Source: Tritrichomonas musculus (lineage: Eukaryota > Parabasalia > Tritrichomonadida > Tritrichomonadidae). Taken from it: a stretch of 64,000 nucleotides of DNA. The position numbers and the translations under genes were made by a program. Location: the NCBI GenBank assembly GCA_039105265.1, contig JAPFFF010000011.1:620001-684000 (forward strand), written 5' to 3'. Every line of letters starts with the position of its first letter. Position 1 is the first letter of the stretch. Below the pieces are notes generated by a model. The model made no database searches and had not been told where the DNA came from. It saw nothing but the letters and a program-made list of their open reading frames with translations. Below, one piece after another: positions 19,426 to 27,694 of this stretch.

Positions 19426-20413
19426 ACCTTTGAGTACACCACTTGCATATCATGTTCAACTGTGTTCACCAATATGAAATCATGTCCAGATAATGTCCTA
19501 TATTTTTGCCACAACTCCTCGAACTCACAAGGTATGCTCACCTGCTGATATATGTAATTGAGTTTCTGCGTGAGAACCCATTGAATATGAAGAATGATGT
19601 GCAGTTATTTTTGTAATCGGTTGGCACACCCTTGAAGAACTGGATATTGATGTATACGATTGAGTTCTTATGACGCAACTGGGTGATATAGTTTGTGAAG
19701 TATGCTGATTTCAACAGCTTGCTCTTAATGAAGTCCTCGCACAGGATTATGGTGTTGAGTGGTACATTGGGTTTCCCGAGTTTGTTGATATGGAGGAACT
19801 CAAACATCTGCTGCAGCTTGGACTCGTCGAAGACCTTTGGTCCGCAATTCGTAGAATTGTTAGTAACCTTCCCAACCGAGCTATATTTGTTGTATGCTCC
19901 ATCGGAGCCTGCGCTAGAGTATTTAGCGTACAACTCCTTCCATAGATCGAGCTCCTTCAAATACCGTTCAGCATTACTATCAGCGACGACCTCAATGGGC
20001 AAGTTGATGAGCTCGCGTTGAGATTCAAATGTGGAATCATTTATAATACCGTTCTTACTCACATACACGATCATATGGAAGTTAGCGTTATTGAGTCTAC
20101 TCATTTGAATGATATCGCGAATTACTGTATGACTCTTGCCTTTGCCTTGTGACGCCACCAGTATGTTCAAAGTATTGTACCACGCATAGATCCCATTAGC
20201 GATTGGCCTTATGGATGCATTCGTGATTCTATCCCTATTCTTGGAATAGGCCTCACTCATAGCCGCATCAACATCGAATCTCTGGGATACCGGTTGCTGC
20301 TTCTGGTACATATCGAATGTATCAAAATCAATTGGATCTTCACTGGAACTGTCTGATAATTCAATAGATGTATAGTCGAAAAGGGTTGGTTGTAGGCGCT
20401 TGTAATATAACAT
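19422..20413 (-). pseudogene. Packaging ATPase of element B
   Basis: This is an FtsK/HerA-type ATPase with Walker A LVASQGKGKSHTVI and Walker B NTIILCEDF, and the sensor segment ITQLRHKNSIVYINIQFF. It closely matches the open C copy at 56678 but lacks two short palindrome-rich inserts present there. It is broken, with about one break. In the virion module it would drive DNA into the capsid. It ends over the stop codon of the 158-residue gene. Confidence 0.8.
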
Positions 20414-20466
20414 TTAATCAAAAATAAAGCTCTTATGCGAAAAGCTCTAAGTGGCGATGATGCCAC

Positions 20467-20616
20467 TTAGGCATACAATGTACGCCTTAGCTCATCAGTC
20501 AGCTCAGGTGGTTCATCTTCTGCTGTAAGCGATACCAGTATTAGCAGTTCAACTACATTGGTCACCAATATCAACCCCAATAGTATATTCATAATGATTT
20601 CACTAGCGCTGGGCAT
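20467..20616 (-). CDS. One-span membrane peptide, 49 residues (B copy)
   Basis: The reading frame MPSASEIIMNILLGLILVTN... gives a short N-terminus and a hydrophobic helix of about 20 residues (IIMNILLGLILVTNVVELLI). An acidic tail (TAEDEPPELTDELRR) follows. The C copy at 56475 is almost identical at the same place between the 200-residue gene and the ATPase, which supports it as a real gene despite its size. A single-pass membrane or membrane-active virion peptide is the likely role (inference). Confidence 0.6.
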   Translation of the reverse strand: MPSASEIIMNILLGLILVTNVVELLILVSLTAEDEPPELTDELRRTLYA

Positions 20617-20626
20617 TTATGCAAAT

Positions 20627-21235
20627 TTAAATACAAATTTTGAGTGATATCGAGTGCCTTATGAGCTCGGTCCATACATGGTTATATCCATATTTCAACT
20701 CATTGGATACCCCGTTTTTGGACACCAATATCTTATCGATTTTCATGTACTTGGAGTTTGAAACACAACCAGTGCACCCACTGTCCTCATTGATGACCAG
20801 CTCGACCTTGTCAGCCTTAGTGAGTATCTTAATGAGCTCCATCAGCGTGTTGCTATGACACACAAGATAGTTGTTCATCCTCAGTGGATTGGTCTCATAG
20901 ATATTCAGCAATATCTCGAGGAATTTATTTTTGGTACCCAAGTCGTCAGTGTCGAGGTCTAATGAACGATCGGTCGGTGTACTGTTTATTGGAGCAACTG
21001 ATGGATATGGACCAGTTGTCGAGGCTGTAGTAAAATTTGCATCCTGTGTGCCATTTTGAGGATAACCCCCTTCGGGGTTGTATCCCATTTGGGGTTGCAT
21101 CTGTGGGACTTGAGGGTATGATACCGGTTGAACTGGTGGAGGTCTATTCGCAGCGATCTTAATATTCACATTCTGCTCTTGCTTAACACTCGCATCATTC
21201 TCACTTGATAGAATTCTAGCCTTATGGAGAGACAT
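20627..21235 (-). CDS. Conserved 202-residue protein beside the capsid gene (B copy)
   Basis: A short basic start (MSLHKARILSSEND) leads into a Pro/Gln-rich linker (PPPVQPVSYPQVPQMQPQMG) and a globular C-terminal half (NKFLEILLNIYETNPLRMNN, KVELVINEDSGCTGCVSNS, KYGYNHVWTELIRH). The linker contains a palindrome AACCCC/GGGGTT that reads as NPEGGYP. The start at 21235 follows TATTTTTGCAC. The fold looks alpha/beta. The family is not recognised; it lies in the virion gene block. Confidence 0.6.
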   Translation of the reverse strand: MSLHKARILSSENDASVKQEQNVNIKIAANRPPPVQPVSYPQVPQMQPQMGYNPEGGYPQNGTQDANFTTASTTGPYPSVAPINSTPTDRSLDLDTDDLGTKNKFLEILLNIYETNPLRMNNYLVCHSNTLMELIKILTKADKVELVINEDSGCTGCVSNSKYMKIDKILVSKNGVSNELKYGYNHVWTELIRHSISLKICI

Positions 21236-21277
21236 TTCCAAAGTGCAAAAATATTTTTACCACTAATACCATATTTC

Positions 21278-23236
21278 TTATGCCATTTCTGGATCAACTT
21301 GTGAGCCAGCTGGTGATTCATCATCGATATATTCAAGACCATCGAGTGAGAGCTTGAAGTAGGTGTCTCTGCATAAACAGAGTTGTACAGGTGGTGGTCT
21401 AACAATGGCTCCACTTGGTTCGATAATCTTGTAATATGTATCATTATCGCCAGTGAATATTGGTTGGCCATTGACTTGAATTTGGATATTGCCTTTGCCA
21501 CCATCTAAGCCATCATAACAGTATCCAGCAGATGCACGCTCAGTTTGGACATTGAATACAAATGATGTGGCATCACTCAATGTATTGCGATATCGGACAC
21601 CATTTTCATCGTTCTTGGGCATGGTGAAGCTATCTTCGAATTCCTTTGAACATTGGAGTGTGATACCATCGAGGTCTCCAGCAGTTAATTGGCTTTCGAA
21701 GAATCTGGCGCCAATGGTACTGACATTCTCATCTGGGAAGTTCTTACCACCAATATTCAAAAAGCAGTTTTGGTAAACCGGATTCTCAAATACAGTCAAA
21801 TCATTGTGGTGCTTGGGGAACAACAATGACATGCTTGTGACATTGATTAATGGGATATTCAATGTAGACTTGATTCCGTTAGCGGCTGCTGCAATTGGGA
21901 ATGCATGGTAATCGACCTTTTGAGATGGGATTACTAGGCCTTCACGTAATATGGATTCAATGCTTGCACGAGTGGCTTCACAAACACCATAGCCTTGCAT
22001 GTTGGACTTACAGAGAGTGATAGTCATTCGGTTAACAGTGAGTGTTGCTGGTTGTGATGAGTAATGAGCACTCATCAATTTATTAGCTTCGGTTTTAGAT
22101 ACGAAATTAACGTAAACATGACCTGCTGGATGCTTTGATGAAGGTATGCTGCCATGTTCTTTAAGATAATGCTTATTGCAAATTACCTTATTATCATCAG
22201 TCTTTTCAATTCCGAGCTCTGCAAACTCTTCATCAGTATAACTGAACATAAATGTGGATGTTTCAAGAACGTCAGTAACAGGAATATTTGTTGAAGCAGG
22301 TATGTAATGGTCTAACAATTCATACTTCAATTGATATTTAGTTGGTGTTGGTTCGGGAGATGGTGGATTTGGATTATCACCAGGTCCTGGGATGATAGCC
22401 TCATTACCGATTTGAGTGAATTGGTGTTTGAGATGTCCATGTGCTTTGATTTGTTTGAGTTTATCGAGTTCCTCTGGGGATACGGTATCATTATCTTCTA
22501 GGAATGCCTTGGCTTCAGCAACCGTGTATGGGTCAATGGCAGCCCAAACAAGACCAGCTGGACTGACTTGGAATCTAATGGATAAATCACCAATGATTCC
22601 GTTGGGGAATAAGTCAAATGCCTGTAATGCAAGCAAGTCATCAAATGGTACATTCAAGTCGAATTCAGTTGTGGTCTTACCACCATCCTTGAAGCTATTG
22701 AGATTAACGTATGAACCAGCATGAGTTTGACTGTAATTGCTGATGTTCTCCCATAAGCTGTGAACGAATCGGCGACGCATCTTCTCAGTCTCTGGCTTCA
22801 AAACTGAGTATAGGAAGCCCTCGCGAATGCATTCATTTTGCTGATATCCGACATTGACATTGTTATGGAGAATCTCGAGCCTGTCGAATAATTGGTTCGA
22901 GGACTTAAATCCGACAAACAGTTTATAGAAGTTATTTGGATCATTGATCTCTTGCAATTTGGCCAAATCGGTGTTCAATTGCAAATCGAGTTTGATGTGG
23001 AATGTGAGGAAGCCTTTGTCGATATCGCTAATGAAGTGGTCGGGATGTGTTAATGAAATCTGTGAGTACTGGCCTTGGTGAAATGGGGCTGGCTGGTCAT
23101 GGCAATCGACAGTTCTAAATGAGAAGCTTCTGGTACCATCATTCACATTGATGATATTTCGCATCTTCTGGAATGTGTCATTGACATTCCCAACCTCGTA
23201 TTTCAAATTGTGAGCTCTTTCGTTCCTGTATCTCAT
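21278..23236 (-). CDS. Major capsid protein (B copy)
   Basis: The product has 652 residues and begins MRYRNERAHNLKYEVGNV. It contains RSFSFRTVDCHDQPAPFHQG, HPDHFISDIDKGFLTFHIKL, DLLALQAFDLFPNGIIGDLS and YCYDGLDGGKGNIQIQVNGQ. It is almost identical to the C copy except for a segment of about 60 residues in the middle (KYELLDHYIPASTNIPVTDV and following), which differs completely. The double jelly-roll assignment rests on the known Polinton capsid gene and its place beside the ATPase and pX-like gene. The start at 23236 is the conserved one. Confidence 0.85.
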   Translation of the reverse strand: MRYRNERAHNLKYEVGNVNDTFQKMRNIINVNDGTRSFSFRTVDCHDQPAPFHQGQYSQISLTHPDHFISDIDKGFLTFHIKLDLQLNTDLAKLQEINDPNNFYKLFVGFKSSNQLFDRLEILHNNVNVGYQQNECIREGFLYSVLKPETEKMRRRFVHSLWENISNYSQTHAGSYVNLNSFKDGGKTTTEFDLNVPFDDLLALQAFDLFPNGIIGDLSIRFQVSPAGLVWAAIDPYTVAEAKAFLEDNDTVSPEELDKLKQIKAHGHLKHQFTQIGNEAIIPGPGDNPNPPSPEPTPTKYQLKYELLDHYIPASTNIPVTDVLETSTFMFSYTDEEFAELGIEKTDDNKVICNKHYLKEHGSIPSSKHPAGHVYVNFVSKTEANKLMSAHYSSQPATLTVNRMTITLCKSNMQGYGVCEATRASIESILREGLVIPSQKVDYHAFPIAAAANGIKSTLNIPLINVTSMSLLFPKHHNDLTVFENPVYQNCFLNIGGKNFPDENVSTIGARFFESQLTAGDLDGITLQCSKEFEDSFTMPKNDENGVRYRNTLSDATSFVFNVQTERASAGYCYDGLDGGKGNIQIQVNGQPIFTGDNDTYYKIIEPSGAIVRPPPVQLCLCRDTYFKLSLDGLEYIDDESPAGSQVDPEMA

Positions 23237-23283
23237 TTTGTATCTTGGAAAAAAGCTTGAAATCACATTTTTTTATATACCAA

Positions 23284-23535
23284 ATGGGTATTGGCATCTT
23301 CAAGAAGATTAAGAACGCTTTCAAGAACGTCGGCAGTAAGCTCAAGAATGCAGCTCAAACTGTCATCCGCAACATCCCAAGGGCAGTTGATATTGGAAAG
23401 GGGATCATCAATAGGATCAAGCCAATCGCCGACTTCATACCAGGTGTTGGACCAGTTGTAGACACCATCAGCACTGGACTCAATTACGTAAGCAAAGCTA
23501 ATGATATAGGCAAATCCATACTGGACAAGGTTTGA
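23284..23535 (+). CDS. pX-like capsid-associated peptide (B copy)
   Basis: This 83-residue product begins MGIGIFKKIKNAFKNVGSKL, a basic amphipathic helix. The VDIGKGIINRIKPIADFIPG and VGPVVDTISTGLNYV segments follow. It is identical or nearly so to the C copy and similar to the D copy at 62226. The gene faces the capsid gene across 47 bp. Amphipathic basic peptides beside Polinton capsid genes are compared with adenovirus pX/pVI; the exact role is inferred. Confidence 0.7.
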   Translation: MGIGIFKKIKNAFKNVGSKLKNAAQTVIRNIPRAVDIGKGIINRIKPIADFIPGVGPVVDTISTGLNYVSKANDIGKSILDKV

Positions 23536-23585
23536 TCATCATAGAATATCCACATACATATGAATATATTTTTGTCCGTTTTGAA

Positions 23586-24020
23586 ATGAATACGGATATT
23601 AGGGTTATTAATGATAACAAGATGGAGCAACGCACGTTCAACTCAGTAGAGGAGTTCGACCTGTTCTACCAGAAGTACAAGGAGATGTTCAATGAGAAGA
23701 CCACCAATTACCTCAATAAAACCTACAAAATAATCACCCCCGAATGCGAGTACAGGATTACCAAACGCACTGGCAAGGATGGCTCTAGTAATGTGTTTCT
23801 CAAGAAGATCACCAAGCCAGCCGATAATGACAACCTGGTGGAGATCCAATTGGCAAGCATTCGCGCTGACATCAATGCATTGCAGTCAACAGTAGATGAA
23901 TACACCAAACGGATTACCACTCTGGAGAACACCATTGGCGTGATCACCACAAAAATAAATCAGCTCACCAGTACTGTGAATGAGTGTACTGATGCAGTGA
24001 ACAGTCTCCTGAGGCATTAG
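23586..24020 (+). CDS. Conserved coiled-coil protein of the capsid cluster (B copy)
   Basis: The product has 144 residues. The N-terminal domain is FNSVEEFDLFYQKYKEMFNE, KTTNYLNKTYKIITPECEYR and ITKRTGKDGSSNVFLKK. The C-terminal part is a long coiled coil with heptads (VDEYTKRITTLENTIGVITT, INQLTSTVNECTDAVNSL). Homologues are in Z, C and D, always after the pX-like gene. The start at 23586 aligns with the other copies. A trimeric or dimeric virion protein is plausible from the coiled coil. The end overlaps the convergent small gene by 4 bp. Confidence 0.7.
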   Translation: MNTDIRVINDNKMEQRTFNSVEEFDLFYQKYKEMFNEKTTNYLNKTYKIITPECEYRITKRTGKDGSSNVFLKKITKPADNDNLVEIQLASIRADINALQSTVDEYTKRITTLENTIGVITTKINQLTSTVNECTDAVNSLLRH

Positions 24021-24269
24021 ATCTTGGAATTATTTGGGATTACCTGGTGATTGAGTGAGTGGTGTAGAGTTGATGATGTTGACTTGATGATTGGGTCATG
24101 CACGACACACCCCTTATCTTCATAAGGGGACTGTGGGTTTGGTACAACTCATAGTTCGCCTACTTCGCATGTGACGTTCCAGGTGATTGAAATACGTGAG
24201 CCCATTTGAATCTCTTAATACACGGCGTTCCTCGTATGAATTGCATTCCTGCGCTTTCGCGTATGACAT
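24017..24269 (-). pseudogene. Small conserved 75-residue family protein (B copy)
   Basis: It matches the open C copy at 52823 and the D copy at 61521: YEERRVLRDSNGLTYFNHLE, RRTMSCTKPTVP and HHSLNHQVIPN. It is broken, with about one break, and its N-terminus carries a short GC-rich insert relative to C. The family is small, basic and His-rich. It is convergent with the coiled-coil gene and divergent from the 77-residue gene. The function is unknown. Confidence 0.55.
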
Positions 24270-24303
24270 TTAATCTTGAAAAAACACTTTTTTTCATATC
24301 TAA

Positions 24304-24537
24304 ATGACTGAATTGGGTGAATACAAGAAGGAGATTCCAGAGCTTAAGCGCATCAAACATGATCTCAAGGAGAAGTGCTATATGTATAAGGGCCACCTCA
24401 ATAACATCAAAGGGGGTATGCTGGGTAGCAATGGACTAGCCGTTCGTGAATCACTGATTGAGGATATCAATAGTCTGAAGGAGAAGGTCGCCAAACTCGA
24501 GAATGAGCTCGCTGAATTATCAAGCGATAACCACTAA
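24304..24537 (+). CDS. 77-residue coiled-coil protein (B copy)
   Basis: MTELGEYKKEIPELKRIKHD begins a helical hairpin. A Gly-rich turn (IKGGMLGSNGLAVRES) and a second coiled-coil helix (IEDINSLKEKVAKLENELAE) follow. Copies at 52555 (C) and 61279 (D) are highly similar, even though D is otherwise a divergent lineage, so the protein is constrained. It is preceded by an A/T leader and divergent from the 75-residue family gene. A DNA- or protein-binding helical dimer is possible; the function is unknown. Confidence 0.7.
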   Translation: MTELGEYKKEIPELKRIKHDLKEKCYMYKGHLNNIKGGMLGSNGLAVRESLIEDINSLKEKVAKLENELAELSSDNH

Positions 24538-24580
24538 ATATGGGGTGTGGTAGAATTCTACCAGACCGATTGAGACCACT
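24538..24580. repeat. Dispersed palindromic repeat, short copy
   Basis: CTAAATATGGGGTG is followed by the 16-bp palindrome TGGTAGAATTCTACCA and AGACC. The equivalent gap in C (52480-52560) has a longer copy with an extra second half. The repeat lies between the 77-residue and integrase genes. Confidence 0.7.
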
Positions 24581-24595
24581 ATTTTTGCACATTAA

Positions 24596-25807
24596 TTGAC
24601 TGACAACAGGAAATCGTTCAAGATATTCGACAATGAGTACAATTCACTGCTCAAGTACCCATTCAAATCCAAGATATCAAAACTGGACCCATCGCAGTTC
24701 ATCATCAACCCAGAAACTCATCATGAGCCATTCGTGAAGGACTTCAAATTGAAATCATGCAGTCCCTATTCAAAACCGGATTTCTCATTGGAACCCGGAT
24801 GTTGGGAAGTCGATTTGATGTTTGTGAAGTACACCACAAGGGCTGATAGAACCGAGTCCGTGGTAGTCCATGAAACCATTTACCTCATCATGGTGAATGT
24901 CAACACGCGGTATCTAATTGTGGAACCACTTAAGAACAGACTAGCTGATACCATCAAGACTGCATACACCAAAATCATTCTTGAGAAATATGATGACTTC
25001 AAATTCAATACCATCAAATGCGATGGTGAGAATAACCTACTCAAAGTGCTTGATATACTTGGCCGCTACAATCCATCCAGAAATAAATACAGAGGTACCA
25101 AAAATGTGTTGATTGACCGTAATGCAGTGATTGTCGATAAATCCAAACACAACAACGCTCACAAAATCGTTGATGCAACCATCAGGACACTCCGTAATGC
25201 ATTCGGTTTAGATAATCGTCGGATTGGAGACCCATACCTGATGCAACAGATGGTACACTTCTATAACAACACACCACATCGGTCTCTACAAATGCCCAAT
25301 CCCAATTACCGAGATGATGGAATCCAATATGACCAGTATCTAGCAAGGGAGCCCAAGTGGATATACTACACACCCAATCAAATGCAGCACAACCCAGATT
25401 TGGAGTGGAGATACATCAGGGATTGCCAACGGAAGCTACGGCGAGTCAAAAATAGTATGCAAATGGATGGTCTACTGAGCTATCGCAAGGGCAATATCAT
25501 ATTGGTCCAATACGATACATCCAAAACTGAGAAGAAGCATGAGAAGCAGAGGCGTGTGTTCAATGAGATTGCCGAATTCATTAGATACCATAATGGGAAC
25601 GTCGAATGTAAACTGCTGAAGCCATATTATAGATTCCAGTTGAATGATAATGATCAATATGTTCCATATACCAAAACCAAAACTGGTCGAACGCCTAAGT
25701 CTGATGATGAGCGAGCTACCGTAACTGTCCCCATTATGTATACCCGATTCGTGGCACCCAATTATGCATCACTAGGTGAAGACTATAAGCAGTACTTTGC
25801 TATCTAA
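24596..25807 (+). CDS. Retrovirus-type DDE integrase (B copy)
   Basis: The open frame spans about 403 residues. The catalytic core starts with GCWEVDLMF at about 74-82, then INTIKCDGENNLLKVL at about 140-150, then the helix HKIVDATIRTLRNAF at about 184-198, which carries the third acidic position of the RNase-H fold. After the core come YNNTPHRSLQMPNPN (retroviral-type) and an SH3-like DNA-binding module (LLSYRKGNIILVQYD). Family knowledge: it joins the element ends to a 6-bp staggered target, in agreement with the GACCCA duplication seen at C. The next gene begins 3 bp after its stop codon. Confidence 0.85.
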   Translation: MTDNRKSFKIFDNEYNSLLKYPFKSKISKLDPSQFIINPETHHEPFVKDFKLKSCSPYSKPDFSLEPGCWEVDLMFVKYTTRADRTESVVVHETIYLIMVNVNTRYLIVEPLKNRLADTIKTAYTKIILEKYDDFKFNTIKCDGENNLLKVLDILGRYNPSRNKYRGTKNVLIDRNAVIVDKSKHNNAHKIVDATIRTLRNAFGLDNRRIGDPYLMQQMVHFYNNTPHRSLQMPNPNYRDDGIQYDQYLAREPKWIYYTPNQMQHNPDLEWRYIRDCQRKLRRVKNSMQMDGLLSYRKGNIILVQYDTSKTEKKHEKQRRVFNEIAEFIRYHNGNVECKLLKPYYRFQLNDNDQYVPYTKTKTGRTPKSDDERATVTVPIMYTRFVAPNYASLGEDYKQYFAI

Positions 25808-25810
25808 TAA

Positions 25811-26143
25811 ATGCCAAAGCGCTATTTCCATACACAGACCACCGAGTTTAAGCTACCTGAGGATTTCATATATAGTCGCAATAAGAAGTACATCGTAGTG
25901 CAGTATGTGGGAGCTATCCTGAATAAGACCATCATCGGTGATTTGATGGTACACTCGGATATTGTTGAATTTGACCCATACTGTGACCACTTCATAATGC
26001 TAGCCAACAGACGGCAAACCAAGTATCGCAAATATGAGATGCTCAATAGGACCAAGCGGGATTTCAAAATATGGTTCACAGACCTGTATGGTAATGAGAT
26101 AAAACCCGATGCATTCGTGCTATCATGCTTGCTAATCTATTGA
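25811..26143 (+). CDS. Conserved 110-residue Maverick protein (B copy)
   Basis: This product is nearly identical to the C copy: MPKRYFHTQTTEFKLPEDFI, NKKYIVVQYVGAILN and FKIWFTDLYGNEIKPDAFVL. The spacing TAATAAATG between integrase stop and this start is the same in A, B and C, so the two genes may share a transcript or the promoter must lie inside the integrase gene. It looks like a small beta-rich soluble protein of unknown role. Confidence 0.8.
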   Translation: MPKRYFHTQTTEFKLPEDFIYSRNKKYIVVQYVGAILNKTIIGDLMVHSDIVEFDPYCDHFIMLANRRQTKYRKYEMLNRTKRDFKIWFTDLYGNEIKPDAFVLSCLLIY

Positions 26144-26181
26144 CCACAGTATGGCCCATATAGGAGTTTATTTTTGGGTAA

Positions 26182-27687
26182 ATGCAGGATGAATACCTTG
26201 ATGTTTATAATATGAAACCAGGTCAATATCGCGAATTGCCGTACTCAAAATATTTATCAGCTGTGTACCTCGATGTTGATAAGGTTACCAAATTATATTT
26301 CCCACGTGATTTAGTTCCACCACCAGTCGTTCATGACTATACGATTGATAAAGTCGGAGCTATATTCACAATGAATTCGTATGAAGAGGTCCCTACATAC
26401 ATCTGGAGATCCAAATTTGTGGCCTCGAAGAATGATTATTGCATGATCCTAGTTCGGGGACCCAATAATAATAGACTCAGAGCAAATTCATATATAGCCT
26501 ACCCCAGAAAATATTTCAAGGATACAGTTCTTGCAAACACAACTAAATCACCTGGTGATCATCCAATAGGGTTTGAGATATCGGTTTATTCAAATCCATT
26601 ACTGTTACCAACCATATATTGCTTTGAACAACTTCCGCTATTCCAGGTGAATCAGACAGCTCAGCCAGATAGTGGTCCAAAACCCATACAATTTTCATTC
26701 ACAAATGATGCAGTTTTTGGTAGATCCCCACCTCGTAAAAGGATTATGGTCAATGATGAGACTTCCCCATTCAAGCGGAGGACTAAGGATTGGTATCACA
26801 AGCACACAACATATCACCCTCGGAAAAAGCTTATATCTAATGAGTACAGCAGTGATGATGCGCGAGCTCTCAGCCCCTCCGGGGATGAGGTTAGGAGTGA
26901 TAGGAGTGCTAGGAGTGATGAAGCTAGTGAGAGTAGCGATCATGAGCAAAGTACATATGACCCACGTGAAGCTGAATATAGGGATAATGAGGTGCGAAAT
27001 CAGCCAAAGGTCAGTCCAAATGGGGTATATATGTCCACCGATAGGAGACCAGGGACGAAATCCGTTGTTGTTCGAAAAACAAATGGTTCATTACAAGAAT
27101 ATCGAGTTGGGAAACGCGCAATGACTGATATACGACGTAAGCAGCAGCATTCGCTGAAGCACTCACAGGGACATCCAGCACAGCCTCTCAACATCTCTGG
27201 GGATGAGTATTCTAGTGATGATGCGCCAGCTCTCAGCCCCTCCGGGGATGATGCGACAGCTCTCAACCCCTTTGGGGGTGATTCACAGAGAGGGCTTAGA
27301 GATAGAACTCGCGATCGGGATCAGTATTCATATGAATCTCAAGACAACTCCAATACTAGAACACCTAAGCGTTCATCTAGGGTATCATCTAGGGTATCAG
27401 TTCCAAAGCATTCCAGTTCGGTGAAATTCGGTAAATCATTTAAACCATATCGGGAGAAATTCACACCCCAATTCAAGGGTAATATCATGGACACCACATT
27501 TGAGTATGAAATGCCACCTGAGCGCAGTGATGAATATAGTGAACAGGAACTGAGTTCGCAATATGAGGAGGAAGTTGAGCCAGAGCCAGAGGCAATCGAG
27601 CCACCTCGTAGGCGCAAACGCAATACAAAAATAAAATCCAAACACAGCCAAAAGCGTGAGAATTTCTTTGACCAATTCAAACCATAG
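26182..27687 (+). CDS. Low-complexity 'GQY' family protein (B copy, divergent)
   Basis: The product has 501 residues. The N-terminal region (LDVYNMKPGQYRELPYSKYL, LYFPRDLVPPPVV, VPTYIWRSKFVASK) and C-terminal blocks (VVVRKTNGSLQEYRV, KFGKSFKPYREKF, GNIMDTTFEYEMP) match the A and C copies. The middle is unrelated and rich in Ser, Asp and Arg. It includes three in-frame copies of the ALSPSGD repeat made by the CCCC-TCC-GGGG palindrome. The tail is basic (RRRKRNTKIKSKHSQKR). It is preceded by TTTATTTTTGGGTAAATG and tail to tail with the large DxNGD gene, with 7 bp between. Confidence 0.65.
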   Translation: MQDEYLDVYNMKPGQYRELPYSKYLSAVYLDVDKVTKLYFPRDLVPPPVVHDYTIDKVGAIFTMNSYEEVPTYIWRSKFVASKNDYCMILVRGPNNNRLRANSYIAYPRKYFKDTVLANTTKSPGDHPIGFEISVYSNPLLLPTIYCFEQLPLFQVNQTAQPDSGPKPIQFSFTNDAVFGRSPPRKRIMVNDETSPFKRRTKDWYHKHTTYHPRKKLISNEYSSDDARALSPSGDEVRSDRSARSDEASESSDHEQSTYDPREAEYRDNEVRNQPKVSPNGVYMSTDRRPGTKSVVVRKTNGSLQEYRVGKRAMTDIRRKQQHSLKHSQGHPAQPLNISGDEYSSDDAPALSPSGDDATALNPFGGDSQRGLRDRTRDRDQYSYESQDNSNTRTPKRSSRVSSRVSVPKHSSSVKFGKSFKPYREKFTPQFKGNIMDTTFEYEMPPERSDEYSEQELSSQYEEEVEPEPEAIEPPRRRKRNTKIKSKHSQKRENFFDQFKP

Positions 27688-27694
27688 TACATGT

